DNA of 64,000 nt from Papaver somniferum (Eukaryota > Streptophyta > Magnoliopsida > Ranunculales > Papaveraceae), in assembly GCF_003573695.1 (NCBI RefSeq), contig NC_039358.1, positions 151,828,920 through 151,892,919 on the forward strand, given 5' to 3'. How positions within the stretch are numbered: the stretch's first letter is position 1; every line of letters begins with the position of its first letter. Below are positions 46,011 through 58,561 of the stretch, piece by piece. The notes beneath the pieces are model-generated. The model was given only the letters and a program-made list of their open reading frames with translations. It ran no database searches and was not told where the DNA came from. The position numbers and the translations under genes were made by a program.

Positions 46011-47774
46011 TGAATCCTTGTTTATTTATTATTTTCATCAAATCATGTATTTTTCCCAGTTTCAGCAAAACCATGGATTTTTCATATTTTCTCCAAATGT
46101 TGCTCAAACGTACACCAGAAAATATCAAAATTCTCAGGACTGAAGCGCGGACATCATGGTGACACGGGCACATCCCCTTGACCTACCAAGGGTGACCCTG
46201 AGGCTTGCAAACAGCTGGTCCCGCGTGCTTTAATGATTTTAACCTAATTTGCTCAGCTGCTCATATTAGGTTCAAACTCTTTCCAAACAATTGGAAGTTT
46301 GCTCAAATGACCATCTACTGGTCCCACAACCATCAAGAGCCGATACCATGACCTCTTGGCCGGTCCCTCATATTTTCCATAAAACCAGGTTTTATGATTT
46401 GTCGCTCACACGAGCATTATTTCAGTAAATGATTAAACCAACATTTAATCATTCTTTCACCAACTGGTCCTCAAGAGACTTTGGTATTTTTGCTCATTCG
46501 AGCATCTGGGCATTATATGGTGAACCCGTCATACCATGTATCTGGTCTTATGTTATTTGCAATAAATCATTATCTCGGTAAAATTAGGGTTTTGAATCCA
46601 GAGCTCTGCAGAAACATAATTCTGAGCAGATTCGAACACTCTGATAATTTTATGTTGATTCCATGATTAATATTCATATTTGTTTTGCTCGACCCAGCAG
46701 TCAATAACTTAAATTAATATTTTACTTGGTCCAGTTACCAACAATTCATTAAAAGAACGATATTTGTTCAAATTAGCAATATTTGCTCGAACTAGCAATA
46801 TTCGCTCGAATCGACAATATTTACTCAATTAGCAATATTCGCTCGGACTAGCAATATTTCCTCAAACCATAGAATGTTGGTTCAACTATCAATATTCAAC
46901 AATTTAGCAACACAGTTTCGCCCGTCTTAGGTTATGATGATACCTCGTCTCAGCAGACACGTTAAATTCATGAGTTCCGAAACATTTACTCACACATGTT
47001 CAACTCAGCGCTACATGGACTCATCGTCCCATAAAGTCAGCAGCTGACTCCAAAATCACGAGATTTCAATCGTGTCACATGGGGGGACATTAACTAGGGT
47101 TTTGGTCTGGCAGTCTACGGCACGTGTGTTCACCCACGATGAGAATGTGAGCAAGTCGTGCAATCAGTTGGAAGAGCCAGCAAAGTAGTGGGTGGAAAGT
47201 TAACCAAGTCTCCGCACGATGAGTAATTGGTTTTAACATGATATCCCCGTTTCCCATTCTCTGATTCCAGCAACTGTCACACTTCATGGGATCATGATGT
47301 TTTCAACTACGGCATTATAAAATATCTCTGAATCCTGATTGAAAAGGGAGAAGCTTTCGAACACTCGAACAACATTCGCTAAGACGAGCAATTTCTCATC
47401 AAAGTTCATACAGACAATATTTTGTCTACACGAACTCACAGAAATTACTCTCAATTGAGCAAAATTCAATCATTCAGAGCATTTTCACGCTGAATTCACA
47501 ACACATCTACAATCTCAGATCACCATTGATCTCACATATTTCTCAGCTTCCCTCCTACAGATCAACCCATCCTCTCTTGTGACCGAATTGACTCTGGAAC
47601 GTCCATTGTTCTTGGTTTAGGTCGGGGTCTTACAGATTGATCTCGCGAACTTAAAGTACTCCCTTCTTGCAGTGCATCTGTGTAAGGTTCAACATTTCAC
47701 TCGGTTCAAGGAGTCTCCACACGGTCGACTCTTCAATTCCGTAAAAGCCAGCAAATCGTTTTTCGCCACTCACA
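46011..47774 (+). repeat. E, downstream part of solo LTR
   Basis: No gene. At 46740-46870 a short motif '(gctcga)(a/c)tagcaatatt' recurs about six times in imperfect copies. The remainder is homologous to the end of the B LTR near 47540-47660. Confidence 0.6.
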
Positions 47775-49555
47775 CATGTAATGCTAGGTTAAATAACTAA
47801 GTTATTTGGAATTTGATACTTTTAAAATATCACGTGAATTCTATGCATGTAATGCATCGAATATATTCAGCATGTATGAAGCATCGCTGTTTTAAGGCTT
47901 AATTGAGTAAGTCACGATTAAGTGTCTTAAAATAGATGCGTGTCTATCCATCTTCAAGTGATTGTTTGGGGCTGTACAAGTAAGTACTGACTTGACGGAT
48001 CACTTGGTGTGGTAGAGTGGCGGATGGTAATCACCACAACACCTCATTGACCAGTTAACTCCTGACCAGGGTTGTATAACCAAGCAGGTGAAGTTGAACG
48101 GACGAGATGATCTTTGGGACACTCATCTGCGACCGTTAGTGGAATTAGGGTTTATGAAGAGGTGCGCAAGCATCACTCTTCAGCTTGGTCTAAACCAAGC
48201 TTGGGACGCAATTTTGGCCGGGCCGATCGTGCATACGTGTAGACGGCATGCCGGTGTAGGCTCCCATACCTCATTGTCTCGTGAAAGTGTGATCTAAGCC
48301 ACTCAATTTGTCCATCAAAGTTGAATGGTTGAGATCAATTTGCGACAGAAATCCGATGCCGTAAAAGCCGCGCGTCATGCCAACTTCGGGCGCGCGTTTC
48401 GAGACGACCAAGCTTGGTCGGTCTTGGCCGATTAGTCTGGTATACAGACGACGGGCTGGTGTACACGTTCATACCTTAATACCCCATAGAAACGTGATCT
48501 GAGCCACTCAATTTGTCCGACAAAGTTGAGTGGTCGAGATTAGTTTGCAATTAGGAGGTAGGACCACGCCTAGTTTGGGCGTGCGAATCGAGTCGACCAG
48601 GCATGATATTCCTTGGCCCACAGTGATAGGTGGGCCAAATTGATCTTGTTGATACTCACTGGACCTGCTTAATCGACTCCTAGACCCTTCGTTCGATCAG
48701 GTGAAAATGGACGTTCGTGATCGAAAACCCTAATTAGGGTTTTGCCAGCCGTGCGTCATGCCTTGTTTGGGCGCACGAACTGGAACGACCAACTATAGTT
48801 GGTCCTGACCGATCGGTCATGTATGTAGGCGGTCCCATGGCGATTGTGTTGACATGCTCTGGGCCCTTTTAATCTACATCTACACCCTCCATCTATGCCT
48901 ACGAAAATGGATGGTTGAGACTGATTTGAGACACATGTGATGTGCCGCAGACCCTAAATTAGGGTTTCACGTCCGCGCTGCTTTGGATGGATGAATTGGC
49001 AAGCCATTCTACCCTTTTGGGGAGGCTGACCATGCGGGTCCTCATTGGTCCGGTGTTGAACATTTCAATACCTTCTTGAGGGCTATGGATTCGATCTAAG
49101 CCATCCAATCATGCTGGTGAAGTTGGATGGTCGTGATTGTTTCTGAGACTGATATGGACAGTTCAGATGCTCAATCGGGCTAGTATAACACACCGAGAGA
49201 TGTATGCTCAATCGGGCTAGTATAACACACCGAGAGCGGCAGCCTGTACGGGTATTTCGTATACGCTTCATTATTAACGCTTGGAGATTCGTGTTGCTCT
49301 GCTGAGAGCAACACTCAGTCGTCATGCCGCACCAATAATGAGAGTTCAGCGGGAAATACAAGGCTAATCGTGTATTGATTGAGAATGCTATAAATTCACA
49401 GGGTATATGGGATTGTTGCTACATGATCCAACCTGGATGAATTAGTAAAGTGAAGAAGTATTCATCACTTATCAGTGGCTCTATCCTTTGAAGGATGTCA
49501 GCGCATAATTTTGGCTTTTACAATTTTAGCCCTGAACTAAAATCCACCATCAACA
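47775..49555 (-). repeat. B 5' LTR, segment 3
   Basis: Matches 17922-19704 of the 3' LTR nearly throughout and ends in CCATCAACA, followed by TSD CAACC at 49556-49560. With segments 1 and 2 the 5' LTR totals about 2.41 kb, close to the 2438 bp of its partner. Confidence 0.87.
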
Positions 49556-49560
49556 CAACC

Positions 49561-51915
49561 ACACCCAATAATTCGTTTGGCAATCTGTATGGACTAACTC
49601 CAATATACTTTCAAGAGAATCAACTAGACAGTCAGACTCAATCTTAAGAAAAGTATATCAAAGAGTTATATCTCAATTTCTCAATTCAATCTGCAATCAA
49701 ACAAACAGGAATTTGTGAGCCCGATTGAATATAAGAAATAACTTGGACAGTATCAAAAACCAATATCCAAGTGTCAATCAATTTAATCAACAACCCAAAA
49801 GGTCGGATTCACAATTGATTGATCTTACATACAACCTGTGATATTTCAATTATATAAACGAATATAATGCGAAAAAGAAATAACACAGACACCAGAAATT
49901 TTGTTGATGAGGAAACCGCAAATGCAGAAAAACCCCGAGACCTAGTCCAGAATAAACACACACTGATTATAAGTTGTTACACCAATTTCCTACTACCTAT
50001 TCGAACAAGATGTAATACCTCCTTCAGCTGTATTCAAGCACTTATAGAACTCCTGGCAGAACACTGATTCTCATTAAGAATTCTTCTCGTAAAATCTTCT
50101 AGCAGAACCCAAGGCTCTCTTTAGAAGATACAACAACACGATTGTCACGATTCGATCTTTTGTTTGCGCAAAACACCGATTTGATTTCCCTTTAGATGTA
50201 AATCAAGGTTTTGGAAATCTTGTGTTTATTTTGATAAAAACAATTACTAGGTAAAAGTAATATCAAAACAAACTTGTAGATTAGGGATTATTATACTCTT
50301 CAATAAAGGAAGTGAAACCTAATGATTCTACAACAAGAACAACTAGAATAAATCTAGAGATATCTTGTTTAAAACTTCTTGAGGTTTTTTACGAGATACC
50401 TTAATCGAATTTTTCTTTCTAGCTTCCGATTTTGACTAACAAGGGTTGGTATACGATCGGAAACTGAAATCTATCAAAACCTAGGGTTTATGATCAACAA
50501 CTCTTGAATGGTTTTATATCATAAGAGAAAACATTAGAATAGACAAGAGGTGAAAAACCTAGATTACAAGTTATATAATCAATCACGAAGATTAAATCCA
50601 ACTCGGATTTGTGAACCCCAATACAAAGACTTTTATCTCACTCTTGTTCACGAAGAACAGAAGACATGGAAAACAACCTTATTAAGCTTACACAAATTTT
50701 CCAAAGGGGATGAAAACATGTAGCACTCATGAACCCTTTATTTATAGCAAAGGTAGCTTGAAAGATAAGCATAGATATTTTCCTTTTTCAAGACTCTCCT
50801 AATTTTGGGAGTCATTCCTAAGTTACAACTCTTGCCAAAATAATTAAATAAATAATTAATTCAAAACTAGTCATAAAAACCCAAGGTGACCAAACTTGTG
50901 ATACTAAAACCCCACTCAAATGTTGGGATCCATTAAAACTCCAGCGCAAACAAAATTGATACAAAAACCCCAAATTTTTAAAAATTGATACAAAAACCCC
51001 AAATTTCAATATTGGTTTCATCAAATTTTATGATAAAACCAAAATAAAATTTGATGAAACCAATATTAAAATTTGGGGTTTTTGTGTTACTTTTGTTTTT
51101 TTGGAGTTTTTGTGTTACTTTTGTTTTCATGGGTTTTTTGTGGATGGATAGTGACACCTTTGGGGTTATAACTCGCGGACCATAATTAATTAGCAAATAT
51201 TATATTTATGTGAATAAATCACATTTTAACTTAGGAAGGAATTAAAAGTTATCACAAACGCTTTAATATGGTAATCAAATATGTTTGGATTAATAGCCAT
51301 CTTGCCTAGATAAGGAAACATCACCAACTAGACCAAAAATGCCTTTTAGTGACGTAATTGGGCCCAAGTCCGTGAACCTTTACAAACTATCCATGAATTG
51401 TTTCCTACTAACGAACTGTAACAATTACAACAACACTTATAATTGTTACTTTAATAAATCACTCATAACTTCATCGTTATAACTCGAAATTAAGTGATTG
51501 TTGGATCGTTGAATTCGTAAGATCATTCACTATAACATGAGATCCTCTATAGGGATAAAGGTTATTGTCACCAAAGTCATGAATCAAATAACCTCAAGTA
51601 TATATACATAAATGTACGTTTACCGTCATAGGAATTCTTCCATAGAGTGGGCATTTATCTTGATAGATCAGAAAGGTAGAATTGAACAAGAATCCAAATG
51701 GAATCAATCACATACCTTTGTTGATGAAGTACTTGTTGATGTCTTCTTGTAGTCTTCAATATTCATCCTTTAAGTATAGATTCGATTCTTTTTCGACCTA
51801 ATCTAGTCTGAAACTATCTTTAGTATGCTAAATCAAGAATGCATTTTGGCAACTAAAATTGACAACTAACTTGGCATAACAATGCTAGTGGGTTCAACTG
51901 AGAAATGATCTAACA
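49561..51915 (-). repeat. A2 5' LTR, remainder after the B insertion
   Basis: Continues the 24 bases at 17243-17266 without loss ('...ctaacaacc|acacccaataatt'). It is a family A LTR, more diverged than A1 and A3, ending 'gatctaaca' at 51915. It is interrupted by the hairpin MITE at 50862-51181. Small ORFs inside are not genes. Confidence 0.78.
50862..51181. mobile_element. 320-bp hairpin MITE with 10-bp TSD (Mutator-like?)
   Basis: Flanked by ATAATTAATT at 50852-50861 and 51182-51191. The related LTR at 1853-1880 shows the empty site with one copy. The ends are imperfect inverted repeats: 'gtcataaaaacccaaggtgac' at the left against 'gttataaccccaaaggtgtc' when the right end is reversed. The centre is a near-perfect inverted repeat, 50992-51030 against 51045-51083 (39 nt, one mismatch, 14-nt loop). 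A 9-10 bp TSD points to Mutator-like elements. No coding capacity. Confidence 0.68.
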
Positions 51916-52270
51916 ATTGGGAGTGGTTTCCATGTGAGATGAAGTATTGACTAAGGGGGAGTGATACATATCACCATAGTATTGTTGTCGAAGTTGTGAT
52001 ACAATTGAACTTTGATGTTGTATAATAATACTATGACATTGTATAACAATGATAGAGAATTCTTGTTTTCTCATTATTATGACTATGGATTTTCAACAAC
52101 GGTGATACTAAACTTAAAACCTTTGGGATCATTGGAGTACTTGGAAGTGACGAAGATTTCGAGTAATGTTGAAGAACCAAGAAGATCGGGCATGTGGAAG
52201 AGAAGCTACAAAAGTTTGTTTATCTACTTTTGTATTCCATATGTATTGATAGTTTTGTCACTAAAATTGA
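51916..52270 (+). mobile_element. A3 internal region, last part before the PPT
   Basis: The first 55 bases repeat 1798-1852. Thereafter it is the reverse complement of A1 6559-6850, leading into the PPT. No gene; the open frame here is a chance ORF also present, reversed, in A1. Confidence 0.6.
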
Positions 52271-52283
52271 CAAAGGGGGAGAT
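52271..52283 (+). other. A3 polypurine tract
   Basis: CAAAGGGGGAGAT immediately before the LTR start TGTTAGAGCA. Confidence 0.75.
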
Positions 52284-53505
52284 TGTTAGAGCACTGCTCG
52301 GTCGAACTCGCATGCGTTTCTATCTCAAGCATGTTTGTCAATATTAGTGATCAAAACTATAAGTCTTGATTTATAGTCTACTATTAGCTAAGTCTCGGAC
52401 TAGGATAGAAACTGTAGTTGAGCTCAAAACTCCATGGTGATCATCATACAAAGACGAAGAACTACTCAAGGAACTGGTGGAACTTCATCGACTAAAAGGT
52501 ATGTGGAGACTTGAACTTATCTATCACTCAAAAGTCTATCTACTCTATTTTCTATCTTGAGACAGAAGTCGTTTTGCTATATATACTTTGATTATACACA
52601 TTTGCTATTTCGAGCCGAGTTTATCTCGCTTATCTATTTCTCGAAATATGTGTTGGTAAGCTTTCGCTTTGGCCAAGTTCATCTTTACTAGTGACAAAAG
52701 TCATGTTAAGTTTCAATCACTTGAAAATGGCTTTGACGAAAAATGGTTTGTGAACAAAAACTATATAACGTCCTCTAAGAATGTTTCAATGATTAAAATG
52801 AGAGCTTAGATTATATAACCATTGTTGGATATAAGTATTGTGTGATAACTCATACATGTATAAGTCCTTATTCCTTGAACCAAGGTATGCGTACTTTGTT
52901 GATCAGGAAAACCGGAATAGAGTCAGCGAACCCAGTCTGCGTACTGTCGGAGGTTCTCTTCCCGAGAAATTCTGCTGGAGTTTGTGAACTATTTATAAAC
53001 TTATTCCGGGTACTTAAGTCCGCGTACCAGTCCGCGTACTTAAGTTGGTTATTTTCTAAAAACGATTATTTGTGAACTTAAACTTATATAAACTAAGGAA
53101 TGCAAGTTTGCAAACCGTGGCTATAAAGTTCATGAATCGATTCGAGTGAATCAAATCTTTTTTGTTTCAATTGTGTTTATTATAAAGATCTAAGCAATTG
53201 AACAACTCTCTAACTAGTTCATTTGAGTCATTTGAACTAGTTGTGGTAAAGAAGAATATGGTTGATATGAAAGTGCTCATATGGCTAACCATTTGGTTAA
53301 CTACTATGAACCAACTAGATATACATGTTTGGGTACGGTTACACAAGCCTAGATAGACGTGCATTTCATTTGTGTGTAACAAGCTAAGTTTCGATCTAAC
53401 GGTTGAAAGATATTAGATTGAATCTAATCAGATTTTCATCTAACGGTGAATATTGAATGCTTTTTTACTAAGCTAACATTGATTGCAAACCCTGATTTGA
53501 AAGAC

Positions 53506-53513
53506 TATATAAG
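53506..53513 (+). promoter_or_regulatory. TATA box in A3 3' LTR
   Basis: TATATAAG at the conserved position. Confidence 0.5.
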
Positions 53514-54103
53514 GGAGAACTCTAGCAACTGGGAAACCTAATCCCCACACCTCCTGGATGATACTAGTTGTATTAGCTAGAGTCGATTCTCCTTTAAGCT
53601 TAGGTTTCTACCGAGACCCTGTAGGTTAACGACTTGAAGACTTCTTTGGGATTGTGAAGCTAGACCGATACTACTTTCTCGTAGTTGTGTGATCTGATCT
53701 TGCTGTTTGTATCGTACTAAGTACAATCGTAAGGATTGACTTGAGATTGATTTCTCTGATAGGCAAGATATAAAAGTAGTCACAAACATCTTCGTCTCAT
53801 CGTTTTTGATTCCACAATATCTAGTTTCGCCATCATACGATTTAGATTATTGTGAGGTGATTGATAATACTAAGCTGTAATTCGGGAATATAAGTCTGGT
53901 TTATCAATTGGTTCCTGTTCAACTTGATTTATCAAAAGACGGAACAAAAACTCATAGGTATTTCTGCGAGAAACAGATTTACCTATTATCGTAGACTTTT
54001 CTGTGTGATACAGATTTTTTTATTAAAGTCTTCGACTTTGGGTCGTAGCAACACTTAGTTGTTGGTGAGATCATCTAAAGGAATCAAGTGCATAGTATCC
54101 TGC

Positions 54104-54167
54104 TGGGATCAGAGACGTGGGAGCGCAACTATACCTGGGATCAGAGACGTGGGAGCGCAACTATACC
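54104..54167 (+). repeat. Perfect 32-bp tandem duplication in the A3 LTR
   Basis: 54104-54135 and 54136-54167 are identical (TGGGATCAGAGACG...ACTATACC). Other A LTRs have one copy. Confidence 0.9.
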
Positions 54168-54685
54168 TTGGATCAGTGTGAGATTGATTGGGGTTCAACT
54201 ACAGTCCAGACCGAAGTTAATTTGTAGTAGGCTAGTGTCTGTAGCGGCTTAATACAGTGTGTGTTCAATCTGGACTAAGTCCCCGGGGTTTTTCTGCATT
54301 TGCGGTTTCCTCGTTAACAAAACTTCTGGTGTCTGTGTTATTTCTTTTTCGCATTATATTTTGTTATATAATTGAAATTTCACACGTTGTGTTTGAATCA
54401 ATCAATTGGGAAATCCAACCTTTGGTTGTTGATTGAAATTGATTGATACTTGAACATTGGTCTTTGGTACCGTTCAAGTGATTTCTCTCGTATTCAATTA
54501 GACTCGCAGATTTATATTTTCTTGAGTAAGTATTGAATCGAGAAAGAGAGATATAACTCTTTGATATACTTTCATTAAGATTGAGTCTGATTGTCTAGTT
54601 GATTCTCTTAAAAGTATATTGGAGTTAGTTCATACAGATTGCTAATCGAAATATTAGGTGTGGTTGTTAGACCCCCGCTTTTTCA

Positions 54686-54949
54686 TAAAATCTCGAGCCA
54701 ATTATTTCAATTGCACTCAACACGATAGAAACAGCAAGATCAGATCACGCAACTACAAAGATAATAGTTGGGTCTGGATTCACAATCCCAATGAAGTCTT
54801 CAAGTCGTTAACCTACGGGGTCTCGAGAAGAAACCTAAGGTTAAAGGAGAATCGACTCTAGTTATGCAACTAGTAACATACAGGAGGTGTGGGGATTAGG
54901 TTTCCCAGTTGCTAGAAACCTAAGGTTAAAGGAGAATCGAGTCTAGTTA
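54686..54949 (-). mobile_element. Family A LTR scrap with local duplication
   Basis: Matches 55468-55690. A phrase starting 'aaacctaaggttaaagg' occurs at 54831 and again at 54915, and the second copy runs into a different LTR position at 'gttaacgagg'. The piece therefore jumps back within the LTR, a rearranged join. Confidence 0.6.
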
Positions 54950-56577
54950 ACGAGGAAACCGCAAATGCAAAAAACCCCGGGACCTAGTCCAGATTGAACA
55001 CAACATTGTATTTAGTCGCTACAGACACTAGCCTACTACCAATTAACTTCGGACTGGACTGCAGTTGAACCCTAATCAATCTCACACTGATTCAAGGTAC
55101 ATTTGCTCTCCTTACGTCTCTGATCCCAGCAGGATACTACGTACTTGATTCCCTTAGTTGATCTCACCCACAATCAAGAGTTGCTACGACTCAAAGTCGA
55201 AGACTTGATAGACAAATCTGTCTCACACAGAAAAGTCTATAGGATTGAATAAATATGTCTCCCACAGAAATACCCAAGATTTTTTGTTCCGTCTTTTGAT
55301 AAATTAAGGTGAACATGAACCAATTGGTATTATATTCCCGAAAAACAACCTAGAATTATCAATCACCTCACAATAAACTTAATCGACTAGCGAAACAAGT
55401 TATTGTGGAATCACAAACGATCATGAGACGAAGTGTTTGTGATTAATTTTCTATCTTGCCTATCGGAGATATAAAATCTCGAGCCAATTATTTCAATTGC
55501 ACTCAACACGATAGAAATAGCAAGATCAGATCACGCAACTACAAAGATAATAGTTGGGTTTGGCTTCACAATCCCAATGAAGTCTTCAAGTCGTTAACCT
55601 ACGGGGTCTCGAGAAGAAACCTAAGGTTAAATGAGAATCGAGATGCAACTAGTAATACATAGGAGGTGTGGGGTTTAGGTTTCCCAGTTGCTAGAGTTCT
55701 CCTTTATATAGTTTTCAAACCAGGGTTTGCAATCCAAGTTACCTTGGTAACAAAGCATTCAATATTCATGGTTAGATGAAAAACCTGATTCAACCAAGCT
55801 AATATTTTTAAACCGTTATATCGAACTTAGCTTGTTACACACAAATGAAATGTACCCTCATTTAGGTTTATGTAACCGTACCCAAACGTGTACACCAGGT
55901 TGGTTCACAAATAGTTAACCAAGGTTAGCCATATGATTACTCTCATATCAACCTTATTCATCTAAACCATAACTAGTTCAAATGACTCAAATGAAACTAG
56001 TTAAAGAGTTGTTCAATTGCATAGAAAACACAATCCAAACCAAATCGGTTTGATTGATTTATACACTAATGTGCGAACACACTATATATGCTTATATCCA
56101 AAGATGGTTACATCATCAACTCTTTATTTCAAACATTGAAACATTCTTCTATAATGACAATAGCCGTTTTCACACACTATTAGCATCAAAGCAATTTTCA
56201 AGATATTGAAATAATCATTTATTAAAACATTCCAAGCCTACATCAAATGATTGTATCACACAAACCATGTAAGATGTTACTCGGAAATTTTCTCATGATA
56301 TAAGATGAACTTGGTCGAAGCGAAAACTTACCAAGACATATTTCGAGAAATATGTAAGCGAGATATACTCAGCTCGAACTCTCAAATGTGTATAGAGAAA
56401 ACTATATCGTATCACGACTTATGTCTCAATATAGGAGATAGTAGAAATAGACTTTCCAAGTGATAGATGAGTTCAAGTCTCCACATACCTTTTGACGAAG
56501 ATGTTCCACAATCTCCCCTTAGTAGTTCTTCGTCTTTAAGAGATGAACGCCGAGAGATCTAAGCTCAACTACATTAT
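54950..56577 (-). mobile_element. Family A LTR fragment, truncated at both ends
   Basis: Starts inside the LTR at 'gttaacgaggaaaccg' (compare 4516) and runs to 'aagctcaactaca' at 56573, about 140 bases short of the LTR end. It is then cut by a B-type LTR. No gene. Confidence 0.7.
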
Positions 56578-58257
56578 TGTTTATGGGTGAAAACTATTCC
56601 TGCCGAATTTGGTAATTTGGGGTGTGTGGATGAGAAATGAATTAAACCCTAAACAAATTCACTGCACGGGAGTACTTTGTGATTCGAGAAATCAATCTGT
56701 ATAATTCTGGACTAAACCAAGAAATGGCCGTTCCAGACTTGCTTCGGTCACAAAATGAAGGAGATGGGATTGATATTAGGGAGGGAAGCGAAGAAGGTGT
56801 TGAGATTATGAAGGTGTTGGCTATGTATGACTTGTATCAGAAAGCTGAACTGGCTTGCAGAATGTAAGCTATCAGTTCCGGTGTTTGAATACGGTTGTAT
56901 CAACACTTGCTTCTGTTGTCTTGTCTTGTTTGAAAATAGGGAGGAGAACCTATTTATACAAGTCGTTGAGCCTAACCCACGTCTCTCATGGGAAGTGGAA
57001 AAAGTAGAGTGATGGAGTAGTGGAGTTGCGTGTGTTAGTGTTACACGATCAGTCTTGTCCACTTCTCCCATCATCACTAACCGTCCATAACTTCCTGACA
57101 CGTTCTTGTGATGGCGCGTTCTGGGCTGCACGCTGTAAACCGCCAGACCAATACCCCAGTATGTATCCCCCAGTTTGTGACATGATTGATGTCTCGATTG
57201 TGTGGATCGTGGGACCCACAGGAAGTAGCATGTATTGTTAGGTTAAATAACTAAGTTATTTGGGAATTTGATACTTGTAAAATATCACGTGAATTCCATG
57301 CATTAATGCATTGAATGTATTTAGCATGAGTGAAGCATCGTTGTTTTAAGGCTTAATGGAGTAAGTCACGATTAAGCGTCTTAAAATAGATGCATGTCTA
57401 GCCATCTTCAAGTGATCGTTTGGGGATGTACAGGTAAGTCCTGACTTGGCCGATCACTTGGTGTGGTAGAGTGACGGATGGTAATCACCACGACGCCTCA
57501 TTGACCAGTTAACTCCTGACCAGGGTTGTATAACCAAGCAGATGAAGCTGAATGGACGAGATGATCTTTGAGACACTCATCTGCGACCGTTAGTGTAATT
57601 AGGGTTTATGAAGAGGTGTGCAAGCATCACTCTTCAGCTTGATCGAATCCAATATTTGGACACGACTTTGGCAAGGCCGATCATGCATGCGTGTAGACGG
57701 CATGTCGGTGTACATGGACATACCTCATTGTCCCGTGAAAGTGTGATCCAAGACACTCGATTTGTCCAGTGAAGAGGAGTGGTTAAGATCAATTTGTGAC
57801 AGTAATACGGTGCCACAAAGGCCGCGCGTCATGCCAACTTCGAGCGCGCGTTTCGAGGCGACCAAGCCTGGTCGGTCTTGGCCGATTAGTCTGGTATGCA
57901 GACGACGGGCTGGTGTACACGCCTGTATTTCATTTTCCTATAGAAACGTGATTTAAGCCACTCAATTTTTCCGGCAAAGTTTAGTGGTCGAGATTAGTTT
58001 GAAATTGGGAGGTGTGACCACGCCTAGTTTGGGCGTGCAAATCAAGGCAACCAGGCATGATATACCTTGGCCGATCGGGTGTGAAGATAGATGGGCCCAC
58101 GGCGATCATGTTGATGCGCACCGGACCTGCCTAGTTTATTCCTGGACCCTTCATTCGTGCAGGAGAAAATGGACGATCGTGATGTTCAAACCCTAATTAG
58201 GGTTTCACCGGTCGTGCGTCATGCCTTGTTTGGGCGCACGAACTGGAACGACCAACT
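56578..58257 (-). mobile_element. B-type LTR fragment (1680 bp)
   Basis: Begins with the LTR terminus TGTTTATGGG and is collinear with 17267-18950. The match stops after 'gaacgaccaact' at 58257, so about 0.75 kb including the LTR start is deleted. It is more diverged than the two LTRs of B, so it belongs to another copy. No TSD found. Confidence 0.78.
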
Positions 58258-58561
58258 GGTGACCTTGACCGGCCCTGACTAATACGGATTTGACATGACC
58301 CAGTACCAGCCTATTAACATGATATCGATATTTCTTGTGTGGCCCGATACCTGTTCGACTACGTGATATCAACCTTATTTGGGGGTATTAGCCCTGGGTT
58401 TGTAGAATTGACCAATGGTTTCATTTGTTGATGTGGCTCAATACCATTGTTTGGACCCAATACCAGCCTTGTGTACTCCAACGTGAATGTGTGTTATGTC
58501 GTGTGTGAATACACATCTCATGCGTTTTTATACAAGCACTGACTCTCTCGTCTTTTGTAGG
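58258..58561 (+). mobile_element. B-type internal sequence and 5' region of the mobile-domain gene
   Basis: Contains 'acccagtaccagcc', 'cccgatacctg' and 'acccaataccagccttg' phrases related to the array at 20354-20530. This supports its being the DNA next to a B-type 3' LTR. A splice-acceptor-like CTTTTGTAG ends at 58559, just before the coding start. Confidence 0.5.

Larger units (their letters stand above)
44094..47774 (+). mobile_element. Element E: 3.7-kb solo LTR related to B, opposite orientation, TSD CATGT
   Basis: Begins TGTAGATGGTGG and ends CCACTCACA, with CATGT at 44089-44093 and 47775-47779. The matching B 3' LTR (17920 region) is the empty site. No ORF, PBS or internal domain is present. 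Its first 40 bases parallel the B LTR in its own sense (TGTTGATGGTGGATTTT). Its last 250 bases parallel the B LTR end: 'ttggtttaggtc', 'acagattgat', 'gcagtgcat'. It is therefore a solo LTR of a sister family of B. It includes a GC-rich tandem array at 44981-46010. Confidence 0.82.
17267..49555 (-). mobile_element. Element B: Tat-like Ty3/gypsy retrotransposon, 32.3 kb with nested insertions, TSD CAACC
   Basis: The outer ends are TGTTTATGGG at 17267 and CCATCAACA at 49555, flanked by CAACC at 17262-17266 and 49556-49560. Removing the duplication rejoins the family A LTR perfectly. Without nested elements D, C and E it is about 8.9 kb: two LTRs of about 2.4 kb and about 4 kb inside. The PBS (34516-34533), protease and RT remnants all read on the minus strand. 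YVDDIVVKSK in RT and the order of domains point to the Tat/Ogre clade. Gag core, integrase and much of RT are gone. Confidence 0.87.
52284..54685 (+). repeat. A3 3' LTR (2402 bp)
   Basis: Full family A LTR from TGTTAGAGCA to CCGCTTTTTCA. TATA box at 53506-53513 and an internal 32-bp duplication at 54104-54167. It inserted into another A-type LTR, because the flank 'taaaatctcgagcc' is LTR sequence (compare 55470). The left TSD is outside the window. Confidence 0.83.

Noticed and set aside
52012..52347. 111-codon ORF before the A3 3' LTR
   Set aside because: Runs through the PPT into the LTR, and its reverse counterpart in A1 (6609-6791) is short and broken. No domain.
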